The notes under the pieces are model-generated. The model saw only the letters and a program-made list of their open reading frames with translations, was not told the DNA's origin and searched no databases. From contig SKPS01000193.1 in assembly GCA_007119395.1 (NCBI GenBank), forward strand, positions 1-7,447: DNA of 7,447 nucleotides. The letters are read 5' to 3'. This document shows positions 1 through 6,161 of the stretch, in pieces. A program made the position numbers and the translations under genes. The stretch is from Lentimicrobiaceae bacterium. Lineage in GTDB: Bacteria > Bacteroidota > Bacteroidia > Bacteroidales > SKPS01. Each line of letters begins with the position of its first letter. The stretch's first letter is position 1.

Positions 1-711
1 AATTCTCAGGTAGAGTGTTGTATCAAGGGTGTTGTGGTACGTTTTAAAAGGACGGGCTGAAGCACCCCCATAGAGTGGTTGGAGAACGGGTGTTTCCACT
101 TCCAGATACCCTTTGCCGCTGAGGAAGTTGCGCATAATCTGCATCAACTGTGACCGTTGCTCAAACACACCCTTCACATGAGGGTTCACAATCAAGTCTA
201 AATAGCGTTGCCTGTATCTATGCTCCGGATCTGTAAAGGCATCCCAGGTTTTCCCCTCTTTCTCTTTGACCACGGGCAGCGGCCTGAGTGATTTGGCCAG
301 CAACTTCAACCCTGTAGCATGAATGGAGATCTCACCCATCTTGGTTACAAAAACACGCCCGGTGACCCCTATGATGTCACCCAGATCCATGTGCTTTTTG
401 AATACTACATTGTAGAGTGATTTATCGTCACCGGTACATATTTCATCACGTTTGAAATAGACCTGAATCCTGCCTGTTGCATCTTGCAGCTCAGCAAAAG
501 AAGCTGCACCCATAATGCGGCGGCTCATGATACGGCCGGCTATCGACACATCCTGAAAATGGGTGTCGTCGGAAGGATATTGTTTATGAATCTCTTCAGC
601 AGTAACATTGACCGGGAAAAGATGCGGCGGGTACGGGTCGATGCCCAATTCACGCAATGCCGTTAAGGACTCCCTTCTGATAATCTCCTGTTCACTATGT
701 TCTGTGTGCAT
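1..711 (-). CDS. lysS: Lysyl-tRNA synthetase, class II (N-terminal 237 residues, cut by window edge)
   Basis: Charges tRNA-Lys with lysine in the cytoplasm. I translated the minus strand from an ATG at 711-709; the frame is open for 237 codons to base 1, and the C-terminal half lies outside the window. Residues 1-37 include SEQEIIRRESLTALRELGID, the usual N-terminal helix of Bacteroidetes LysS. Residues about 54-140 are the OB-fold anticodon-binding domain (AGRIMSRRIMGAASFAELQD at 58-77). Residues 165-237 begin the catalytic domain, with HRYRQRYLDLIVNP, class II motif 1 (RSQLMQIMRNFL through GYLEVETPVLQP) and GGASARPFKTYHNTLD. The start is set by homology and because the frame is closed by a TAA about 30 codons further upstream. 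There is no Shine-Dalgarno before it, which is normal for the phylum. It is separated from manA by about 205 bp with its own promoter-like box, so it is probably transcribed independently. An out-of-frame ORF overlaps the start. Confidence 0.97.
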   Translation of the reverse strand, partial: MHTEHSEQEIIRRESLTALRELGIDPYPPHLFPVNVTAEEIHKQYPSDDTHFQDVSIAGRIMSRRIMGAASFAELQDATGRIQVYFKRDEICTGDDKSLYNVVFKKHMDLGDIIGVTGRVFVTKMGEISIHATGLKLLAKSLRPLPVVKEKEGKTWDAFTDPEHRYRQRYLDLIVNPHVKGVFEQRSQLMQIMRNFLSGKGYLEVETPVLQPLYGGASARPFKTYHNTLDTTLYLRI

Positions 712-843
712 ACCGTGCTGTTCGATGTTGATGTTTGTTGTGCCCGGTATGCTCTTGTGCTCTTTTTCGACGGTTGATGTAATCGTCTGACATAAAGACT
801 CTTAAAGCATTGATCAGGCAGCCTGTTTTCGTAAAAACGGTTG

Positions 844-851
844 CAAAGATA
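844..851 (-). promoter_or_regulatory. Candidate lysS promoter -7 box (TATCTTTG)
   Basis: Read on the minus strand, these 8 bases are TATCTTTG, a perfect match to the Bacteroidetes -7 element TAnnTTTG. No convincing TTTG -33 element lies about 20 bp upstream, only an AT-rich stretch. It sits between the manA stop and the lysS start and would give a leader of roughly 130 nt. The assignment rests on one element and on position. Confidence 0.5.
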
Positions 852-916
852 ACGATATTTTTTGTAATTGATTGCCTGTGTGGACGGTGTGATAAGCGAT
901 CTGCCTGGTCACGGTA

Positions 917-1915
917 TCAAACCGGCACATAGATTTCAAGCACTTCTGCCGGTTGTTCAGCAATCAATTCCACCGATGAGGTGTTTTGCGGCACAAGGAT
1001 TACCTCACCGGCGCGGAAAGGGATAAACCACGGTTCACTGATGAGTGCTCCGGCCCCTTTTGTGCAAAGCAAGGCCACGCAGGTGTCGAGATGGCTGTAG
1101 TCGTTTTTCATAGGGGTATTGAACGGAATGATATTAACAAAGAAGTGATCGCAGCGAATCATTTCATTGGCTGCGTTGACGGTTTGTTGGTATGCTCTTT
1201 TCGGGTGGTCATTTAGTTGAAAGTCAATAGCATCCAATGCTTTGTGAAGATGGGTCTCTCTGGGTTTTCCATCCTGGTCTACGCGCCCCCAGTCCCACAG
1301 ACGGTAGGTGACATCGGATGTTTGCTGGATTTCAGCAAGCATGATACCCGGTCCAATGGCATGTACCCTGCCGGCAGGGGTATAGAACAGATCCCCTTTG
1401 GCAACAGGTTCAGCATGCATTACATCCGGCAACGCACCATTTTCGGTCACAAACACCATGGTGTTGCGATCCATTTCGCGATTAAAGCCACTCATAAGGG
1501 TGGCACCCTGTTCGGCATCAAGGATATACCACATTTCTGTTTTTCCGGTGCTGTTGTACCTTTTGTCTGCCAGTTGGTCGTTGGGGTGCACCTGCAACGA
1601 AAGCCACTCGTTGGCATCGAGGAGCTTCACCAACAACGGAAACTGCTCGGGGTGTTTCTCATACAACGCCTCACCGGTGAGCTCCTCCATAAACACTTCG
1701 TACACTTCAGACAAAGTGTTCCCCTGCAGGGGGCCGTTGTCAACCACGGTTTCCAAACCCGGCACCGCTGACAGCAGCCAGGCTTCTCCGCAAGGGTTGT
1801 CCGGCACTCCCTCATAACCCAATTCATCACGAAAACGAAAACCACCCCACGGCTTCTCAATAAACCTGGGTCTGAACTTCATCGGATACAATGTAATACG
1901 CTCCTCTTTTCTCAT
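917..1915 (-). CDS. manA: Mannose-6-phosphate isomerase, type I, zinc-dependent
   Basis: Interconverts mannose 6-phosphate and fructose 6-phosphate in the cytoplasm, linking glycolysis to mannose use and GDP-mannose/fucose synthesis. From the ATG at 1915 it is 332 residues, close to the short Bacillus-type enzymes. Visible signatures: EKPWGG near the N-terminus, QVHPND at about 108-113 (zinc Gln and His), GKTEMWYILD with the zinc Glu at about 127, AGRVHAIG with the zinc His at about 185, and TYRLWDWGR with the catalytic Arg at about 205. The C-terminal part is the second cupin. The start is uncertain. The frame is open to a TTG at 1984; in-frame ATGs occur at 1915 and 1882. A TTG at 1891 would give an N-terminus beginning YPMKF, matching the conserved YPLKF of relatives, and has GAGGAG 9 nt upstream. 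I chose 1915 because it is an ATG and keeps this motif. It follows the dCMP deaminase after about 105 bp containing two inverted repeats. Confidence 0.95.
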   Translation of the reverse strand: MRKEERITLYPMKFRPRFIEKPWGGFRFRDELGYEGVPDNPCGEAWLLSAVPGLETVVDNGPLQGNTLSEVYEVFMEELTGEALYEKHPEQFPLLVKLLDANEWLSLQVHPNDQLADKRYNSTGKTEMWYILDAEQGATLMSGFNREMDRNTMVFVTENGALPDVMHAEPVAKGDLFYTPAGRVHAIGPGIMLAEIQQTSDVTYRLWDWGRVDQDGKPRETHLHKALDAIDFQLNDHPKRAYQQTVNAANEMIRCDHFFVNIIPFNTPMKNDYSHLDTCVALLCTKGAGALISEPWFIPFRAGEVILVPQNTSSVELIAEQPAEVLEIYVPV

Positions 1916-1966
1916 CTTTTGTTGTAGCTTTTCTTCTCCTTCATTTCCGATATCACCATATTCTAT

Positions 1967-2000
1967 GGGGCAGAGCCCTGGCAACGACAGCCTGTTGCCA
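1967..2000 (-). repeat. Two adjacent inverted repeats between the deaminase gene and manA
   Basis: On the plus strand TGGCAAC (1979-1985) and GTTGCCA (1994-2000) form a perfect 7-bp inverted repeat with an 8-nt loop. Just beside it, GGGC-AGA-GCCC (about 1968-1978) can form a second, smaller hairpin. They begin about 20 bp after the deaminase stop. No T-tract follows on the minus strand, so this is not a typical intrinsic terminator. It could be an RNA processing or stabilising structure, an operator, or chance. Confidence 0.35.
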
Positions 2001-2020
2001 CCGTTTACACTGGACGATGT

Positions 2021-2521
2021 TTATGGCGATTCCTTTTGATCGCGGTATTCGAGTACCTCCTGGTTTACATAGTTCAACTCAAGTCCGGCATCAAGGAACA
2101 GCGCCTCTGATTCAGCACCTGCGTGGTATCGGTATTCGCACACAACCCTTTTGATGCCGCAGTTGATGATCAGCATGGCGCATGTTCTGCAAGGAGTCAT
2201 TCTGCAATAGAGGGTTGCTCCGTTGAGGGAGATGCCCAGCTTGGCGGCCTGACAAATGGCGTTTTGCTCTGCATGTACCGTACGTACACAATGCTGTGTC
2301 ACCGAACCATCTTCATGGGTCATCCTTTTGAACTGATGCCCCACATCGTCGCAATGGGGCAGTCCCACAGGAGAACCCACATACCCTGAAACCAGCAACT
2401 GCCTGTCACGGGCAATCACACAACCGCTCCGGCCCCGATCACATGTGGCCCGCTGTGCCACCGTACGCGCCAACTCCATAAAATACTCATCCCAAGTGGG
2501 CCTGATATGTGTCTCGCTCAT
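2021..2521 (-). CDS. Deoxycytidylate (dCMP) deaminase family protein
   Basis: Predicted zinc-dependent deamination of dCMP to dUMP, the precursor of dTMP. At 166 residues it has the length of stand-alone ComEB/T4-type enzymes. The cytidine-deaminase core is complete: HAEQNAI with zinc His83 and catalytic Glu85, and TPCRTCAM with zinc Cys111 and Cys114. The N-terminus RPTWDEYFMELA is typical of dCMP deaminases. Additional Cys and His residues at about 56-78 (LPHCDDVGH, then QHCVRTVHAE) could bind a second structural zinc as in T4-type enzymes; that is inference. The segment CDRGRSGCVIARD with GYVGSPVGLPHCD differs from the shorter deaminase I recall as common in Bacteroidales (which has VGALIVKD), suggesting another subfamily. 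The ATG at 2521 follows an A-rich leader without Shine-Dalgarno. The gene lies 65 bp downstream of a kinase-like gene on the same strand, in the order in which these domains are fused in DCD1/DcdV-type proteins. Cytidine deaminase or a tRNA/riboflavin deaminase is less likely. Confidence 0.93.
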   Translation of the reverse strand: MSETHIRPTWDEYFMELARTVAQRATCDRGRSGCVIARDRQLLVSGYVGSPVGLPHCDDVGHQFKRMTHEDGSVTQHCVRTVHAEQNAICQAAKLGISLNGATLYCRMTPCRTCAMLIINCGIKRVVCEYRYHAGAESEALFLDAGLELNYVNQEVLEYRDQKESP

Positions 2522-2567
2522 ATTGTAGTTTTTAAGGTTGATCTCTTCATCACTCTTCTCTGTACAT

Positions 2568-2579
2568 CATATATATATG
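2568..2579. repeat. 12-bp AT-rich palindrome upstream of the deaminase gene
   Basis: CATATATATATG is a perfect palindrome in the 65-bp gap between the kinase-like stop and the deaminase ATG. It may be part of a promoter or operator, or simple AT-rich low-complexity sequence. I found no TAnnTTTG element in the gap, so an independent promoter is not demonstrated. Confidence 0.3.
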
Positions 2580-2586
2580 TATGGCT

Positions 2587-3150
2587 TCATTTTGCCTGAT
2601 GATGTAAAGCCATTTGCCTTTCCAGGTTACGATGGAGTGCCTCAATGGTGCCGTTGTTTGTAAGCACAATGTCTGCCATTTCAATGCAACGCCTGATATT
2701 CTGATGGTTGGGGTCTTCGGAATCCATTTCGCGGGCTTCATTGTGCAGGAAAGTCTCATAGTTGATGTGATCGGTCTCTGAGCCCCTTCCCACAACGCGT
2801 TGGTACCGTATCTCCGGATCAGCATCAACAGCCATCAACAAAAAGTGAGGAGCCTTTCGCAGCGCCTCCACTTCACCGGGTGTACGTATGCTCTCGATCA
2901 CACAATCGTTGCCCGAGGCAACCGCTTCATCATACAACGCCTCAATGATATATGCCGGAGAGTGCCTGGCACGCAAATCATTGGCTACGACCACCATGCT
3001 GTCTCTGTTTACCTCCATGCCACGTCTGATGATCTCCCTGGTCAGAAAGCCCCGCACAGAGTAATGGCTGAACCCCTTCTCCTTCATCAGATAATCCACC
3101 ACCGTTCCTTTACCGGCTCCAATCGTTCCGGTAATACCAATTACTTTCAT
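2587..3150 (-). CDS. P-loop nucleotide/deoxynucleotide monophosphate kinase-like protein (CoaE-like, DcdV N-domain type)
   Basis: Predicted ATP-dependent kinase of 187 residues; the substrate is not known. The Walker A motif is GTIGAGKGT at residues 8-16, close to adenylate-kinase and dephospho-CoA-kinase loops. SVRGFLTREIIRRG (about 32-45) followed by NDLRARH looks like the monophosphate-binding region. VIESIRTPGEVEAL is a strand-loop segment I recognise from archaeal CoaE-like proteins and from the kinase-like N-terminal domain of DCD1/DcdV dCMP deaminases. MAVDADPEIRYQR and the Arg- and Glu-rich segment after it resemble a lid, and ADIVLTNNGTIEAL ends the core. The true CoaE of biosynthesis has a somewhat different signature, so I do not call it coaE. 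The ATG at 3150 is 3 bp after the LOG stop (TGA AAC ATG), indicating cotranscription and probably translational coupling. The dCMP deaminase follows on the same strand. A role in dCMP/dUMP phosphorylation, or as a regulatory partner of the deaminase, is inferred from this context. Confidence 0.85.
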   Translation of the reverse strand: MKVIGITGTIGAGKGTVVDYLMKEKGFSHYSVRGFLTREIIRRGMEVNRDSMVVVANDLRARHSPAYIIEALYDEAVASGNDCVIESIRTPGEVEALRKAPHFLLMAVDADPEIRYQRVVGRGSETDHINYETFLHNEAREMDSEDPNHQNIRRCIEMADIVLTNNGTIEALHRNLERQMALHHQAK

Positions 3151-3153
3151 GTT

Positions 3154-3777
3154 TCAGTATCTGTTATTCTCTTTTAAACCATTAATCCATAGGGTGTCAT
3201 CATGCTTTCTGGTTGTGTAATCACGAAGGGCATCCAGCAGGCTCTCCGGATCATCGTGCACCAACAGGTGGTCTCTGTGGATCTGACTCAAAAACTGCTC
3301 CTCCACACAACGCTCAATCTGAAGCACCATAGGATCCCAAAATCCTTTAATATTCAGCAGTCCGCAAGGTTTGCCCGAAAGCCCCAGTTGGAGCGAGGTG
3401 AGCATTTCAAACATTTCATCCAGGGTACCAAAGCCTCCCGGTAGTGCCACAAAAGCGCACGACAGTTCTGCCATCAGGGCTTTGCGTTCCGCCATCCCCT
3501 CTACCACATGCATCTTTTCAACGCCAGGGTGAACAAGCTCTCTGGAGGCAAGGTGTGAAGGGATCACACCTACCACTTCCCCACCGGCAGCCAGCATCTC
3601 ACTCGCCATGATGCCCATTAACCCCACATTGCCACCTCCGTAAACCATGGTAATGCCCTCGTGAACCAACCTGCGGGCCATCCTTACAGCCATCTCACCA
3701 TACGCTTCACCGCGCCCCACCGAAGAGCCACAGAATACTCCGAGAGACTTTATCTTATTGTTGTCTTGACGTTTCAT
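3154..3777 (-). CDS. LOG family / TIGR00730 nucleoside 5'-monophosphate phosphoribohydrolase
   Basis: The family hydrolyses the N-glycosidic bond of nucleoside 5'-monophosphates, releasing the base and ribose 5-phosphate; in plants the substrate is a cytokinin ribotide, in bacteria often AMP-like nucleotides. The protein is 207 residues, the usual length, with a Rossmann-like fold. Motifs seen: LGVFCGSS at 12-19, YGGGNVGLMG at 46-55, the catalytic-region Arg98 in GMAERKALM, and PGGFGTLDE at 113-121, whose final Glu completes the family's PGGxGTxxE signature. I start at the ATG at 3777; a GTG lies directly before it at 3780. A TATTTTTG box ends only 5 nt upstream of this ATG, so the message may have almost no leader. 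It is probably the first gene of a unit continuing into the kinase-like gene 3 bp downstream. The substrate here is unknown; plant-hormone synthesis should not be assumed. Confidence 0.95.
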   Translation of the reverse strand: MKRQDNNKIKSLGVFCGSSVGRGEAYGEMAVRMARRLVHEGITMVYGGGNVGLMGIMASEMLAAGGEVVGVIPSHLASRELVHPGVEKMHVVEGMAERKALMAELSCAFVALPGGFGTLDEMFEMLTSLQLGLSGKPCGLLNIKGFWDPMVLQIERCVEEQFLSQIHRDHLLVHDDPESLLDALRDYTTRKHDDTLWINGLKENNRY

Positions 3778-3782
3778 CACGA

Positions 3783-3790
3783 CAAAAATA
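3783..3790 (-). promoter_or_regulatory. Candidate -7 box (TATTTTTG) for the LOG-kinase-deaminase unit
   Basis: Read on the minus strand these bases are TATTTTTG, matching the Bacteroidetes TAnnTTTG -7 element. The G of the box is 5 nt before the LOG ATG at 3777, so initiation would fall at or next to the start codon. No TTTG -33 element is present at the expected distance, which lowers confidence. Confidence 0.4.
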
Positions 3791-3835
3791 GCGTTTATTC
3801 GCGACCCGATGGCCGGTTTGTTTTACTTGTTTGTT

Positions 3836-3843
3836 TATCTTTG
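3836..3843 (+). promoter_or_regulatory. Candidate plus-strand -7 box (TATCTTTG), distal
   Basis: A perfect TAnnTTTG element. The nearest TTTG (3817-3820) is only 15 bp upstream, shorter than the usual spacing of about 19-21 bp. It would give the 4059 gene a leader of about 210 nt, or the 69-codon ORF at 3853 a leader of only a few nucleotides. Confidence 0.35.
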
Positions 3844-3974
3844 TGATAGTAAATGAGTTTCATATATTGTATTGATTCGGTTGATGAAATCCAGCCTCCG
3901 GTATTGATGGTGGGCTCAATAGAACAAGATATGCAGAGTAATGAGAAGTTGAACGGGGGCCGACTTTTACCGTG

Positions 3975-4005
3975 TTTATTCACAGCAGTACGCAGCATAG
4001 ATTTA
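3975..4005 (+). promoter_or_regulatory. Candidate proximal promoter for the T9SS protein gene
   Basis: TTTA at 3975-3978, a 19-bp spacer and TAGATTTA at 3998-4005 match the Bacteroidetes -33 TTTG and -7 TAnnTTTG consensus with one mismatch in each. Transcription would start near 4012 and give a leader of about 45 nt to the ATG at 4059, which is preceded by an A-rich stretch (CACAAAAGCT). Confidence 0.4.
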
Positions 4006-4058
4006 CCAAAAACAGTGAAGCATAATCAACAGTATAAACCTCCAAATACACAAAAGCT

Positions 4059-6101
4059 ATGAAGCGATTTTTTTCTCTTTTTTTGATGATGTTTGTTTCG
4101 GCATATTTGTTTGGGCAAACACAGTTTCAGAAGGTAGTGGGTTCAACCGACAACGACCGCAACTATCATCTGGCGGCAATGTCTGACGGCACGTTGTATG
4201 CCACCGGTTACACCATGTCGGTACCGGGCAATGGGCGTGATGCTTTTCTGGTAAAGTACAATTCCTTTGGCGAGGTGTTATGGGCCAAGACCTACGGTGA
4301 TGTGGGTGATGAGACCAACTGGGATGTGATTGTAACCCAAAACAATGAATTGGTAGGTGCCGGTCACAGCTCCGGGCTCACACCCAACGTGGTGGGTGTG
4401 TTGACCAGGGCTGATTCCTCCGGAACAGTTATTTGGTCGATAGGAGTGGGGCATCCTTTGGGAAATGTTAACTTTTACCGTGTGATGGAGACATCAACGG
4501 GGGAGCTGGTGGCGGCGGGTCTGACCACTATCAGTGGCAGCGAAGACATTCTGATCTGCAAGTTTACACCGGGAGGGCATCTGATCTGGAGCCGGATTGT
4601 ATCCACACCTCAGAACGATGAGATCATGGGTATGACCGAAACGGCACAAGGCGATTACCTGTTTGCCGGACTGACCAACGACGCTACCGGCAGCGGAGGT
4701 ACTGAGTTTGCCGCTGTAAAGACCGATACAGCGGGCAATGTGATCTGGCGTAAACGGTATGGTGGGCCCGGCAATGAAAGGTTGAATACGGTGGTTGAGC
4801 ACGACAACTCATACTATTTTATGGGATGGAGTAATCAGGGAGGTATTGGAGGGAACGATGTGGTGGTAATGCGTACAGATACAGCTGGCGACCCGTTATG
4901 GCTCTACAGTTATGGCACCCCTGAAACGGAACGTTCGTTCAATATGCTGTACGATCCGGCACGTGATGCATTGATGGTTGCAGGCTATACTGACTTTTCA
5001 GACTCGCTTACCAACAATCGAAACACCTTTTTAATGAGCCTCGACACGGATGGCAACATGCATTGGGCCAGAAGCTATGGCAGTACAGGCACTGACGGGC
5101 ACTGGCCAACAGGTCTGGCGATGACCGGTGACGAAGGCTATTATCTGTTGGGAAGTACCAATACTTTTGGGCCAGGTAGTTACAGCCTCTACCTGATTAA
5201 GACGGATGCAGAAGGGTTTACTGCCTGCAACCAGAAAGATCCGATGTTTGTTCGGGATACCATCAGTGGCTGGACCACCCAAACGTTCGGCCAGACTTCA
5301 ACGGGAACTATGCAGGCAATGCCCGCAGTGGTAGCCGGTGTGCCTTGGTCTGTTACATCTTCCACCCTCTGTTGTGCATTGTACGCTTATGGTGGACCCG
5401 ATATGGACGTATGTGATGGATCCTCTGTGCAAATTGGCAGTTCGAATATTCCGGGATATGAATATACCTGGCATTACCAGGGCACGCCTGCGGGCACAGG
5501 AGCCTTTTGGCAGGTGCCCTCCTCCGAAGCGGGTATCTGGACACTTACAGCAGAAGCATCCGGATCAGGTTGCAACCCCGCACATGATACCGTTGTAGTA
5601 AGCATGCTTACCTCCCCTCCGCCTGTGACCATCAGCTACCTCTATACCCCCGGTAATTATCTGGTGTCATCTGCCACGGACGGGAACCAATGGTACCGCG
5701 ACGGGCTCCTGCTGCCCGGTGAAACTGATCAACAAATCCATGCAACCATCACCGGAGTGTACCATGTGGTGGTGACCAATAGCTACGGTTGCCAAGCCGT
5801 ATCAGACACCCTACACCATGTGTTTATCAGTGTAGAGAACATCGGGGAAGACCATTCGTTCAAGCTCTACCCAAACCCGGCTACCGATATGTTTTCACTG
5901 CAATTTAACAAGGACTACGATAAAGTGTTGGTTGAAGTGATCGATTCACCGGGCCGGCAAATACACCATCAACTACTCGGGAATGTGTTTGCAGGAGGTG
6001 ATTATCAATTCGAAACCAACCGGTGGAGATCCGGCATATACACAGTAGTGGTCACCACCGTTGATCAGCGCATCACCATGCCTCTGGTCATTATTCGGTA
6101 G
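4059..6101 (+). CDS. Secreted seven-repeat beta-propeller-like protein with Ig/PKD-like domains and T9SS type A sorting domain
   Basis: A 680-residue protein predicted to be exported by Sec and then moved to the cell surface or medium by the type IX system. Residues 1-20 are a signal peptide (KRFFSLFLMMFVSAYLFG). Residues 23-392 hold seven repeats of about 51-55 residues, most opening with W and often YG (W75, W126, W177, W230, W281, W336), then a hydrophobic strand, a G-rich turn and an xxxLxKxDxxGxxx-like end (VKTDTAGNVI, VMRTDTAGDPL). This pattern suggests a seven-bladed propeller. Residues about 440-515 (DVCDGSSVQIG...YTWHYQG...WTLTAEA) and 520-590 (NQWYRDGLLLPG...YHVVVTNSYGC) are Ig/PKD-like domains common in such proteins. 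Residues 600-680 are the sorting domain: FKLYPNPATD, then GIYTVVVTT, ending MPLVIIR. No catalytic motif is visible, so binding or adhesion is a guess. It is the only plus-strand gene in the window and converges with the hydrolase gene, 60 bp apart. Confidence 0.93.
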   Translation: MKRFFSLFLMMFVSAYLFGQTQFQKVVGSTDNDRNYHLAAMSDGTLYATGYTMSVPGNGRDAFLVKYNSFGEVLWAKTYGDVGDETNWDVIVTQNNELVGAGHSSGLTPNVVGVLTRADSSGTVIWSIGVGHPLGNVNFYRVMETSTGELVAAGLTTISGSEDILICKFTPGGHLIWSRIVSTPQNDEIMGMTETAQGDYLFAGLTNDATGSGGTEFAAVKTDTAGNVIWRKRYGGPGNERLNTVVEHDNSYYFMGWSNQGGIGGNDVVVMRTDTAGDPLWLYSYGTPETERSFNMLYDPARDALMVAGYTDFSDSLTNNRNTFLMSLDTDGNMHWARSYGSTGTDGHWPTGLAMTGDEGYYLLGSTNTFGPGSYSLYLIKTDAEGFTACNQKDPMFVRDTISGWTTQTFGQTSTGTMQAMPAVVAGVPWSVTSSTLCCALYAYGGPDMDVCDGSSVQIGSSNIPGYEYTWHYQGTPAGTGAFWQVPSSEAGIWTLTAEASGSGCNPAHDTVVVSMLTSPPPVTISYLYTPGNYLVSSATDGNQWYRDGLLLPGETDQQIHATITGVYHVVVTNSYGCQAVSDTLHHVFISVENIGEDHSFKLYPNPATDMFSLQFNKDYDKVLVEVIDSPGRQIHHQLLGNVFAGGDYQFETNRWRSGIYTVVVTTVDQRITMPLVIIR

Positions 6102-6161
6102 ACTATGCCGGCGCATATGACGCACTTTATTGCTACACTCACCTTCCGGGATGCTAGGGAG

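Larger units (their letters stand above)
3781..4058. other. Divergent intergenic region between LOG and the T9SS protein
   Basis: This is the longest stretch without a confident gene, and it is more AT-rich than its neighbours. It holds promoter-like boxes for both directions, a 6-bp inverted repeat (TATTGA at 3902-3907 with TCAATA at 3916-3921), and one short plus-strand ORF (3853-4062, 69 codons, starting MSFIYCIDSVDEIQ). The ORF's TGA overlaps the ATG of the next gene. It matches no family I know and has mixed codon use with several ATA and TTA codons, so I do not call it a gene. Confidence 0.6.

Noticed and set aside
816..840. CAGGCAGCCTG followed by TTTT as an intrinsic terminator
   Set aside because: The perfect palindrome leaves a one-base loop that cannot fold as drawn, and on the plus strand there is no upstream gene to terminate.
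712..851. A riboswitch or T-box in the lysS leader
   Set aside because: I see no conserved T-box or lysine-riboswitch elements, and these are not expected for this phylum.
1217..1771. A 184-codon plus-strand ORF opposite manA
   Set aside because: It is antisense to a gene with complete family motifs and its translation shows no recognisable domain; it is a shadow of manA.
3853..4062. The 69-codon ORF as an annotated gene
   Set aside because: No family resemblance, mixed codon use and AT-rich sequence. It is kept only as an observation because of its promoter-like box and ATGA overlap.
6104..6117. Short hairpin TATGC-CGGC-GCATA between the convergent genes as a bidirectional terminator
   Set aside because: The stem is only 5 bp and there is no T-tract on either strand.
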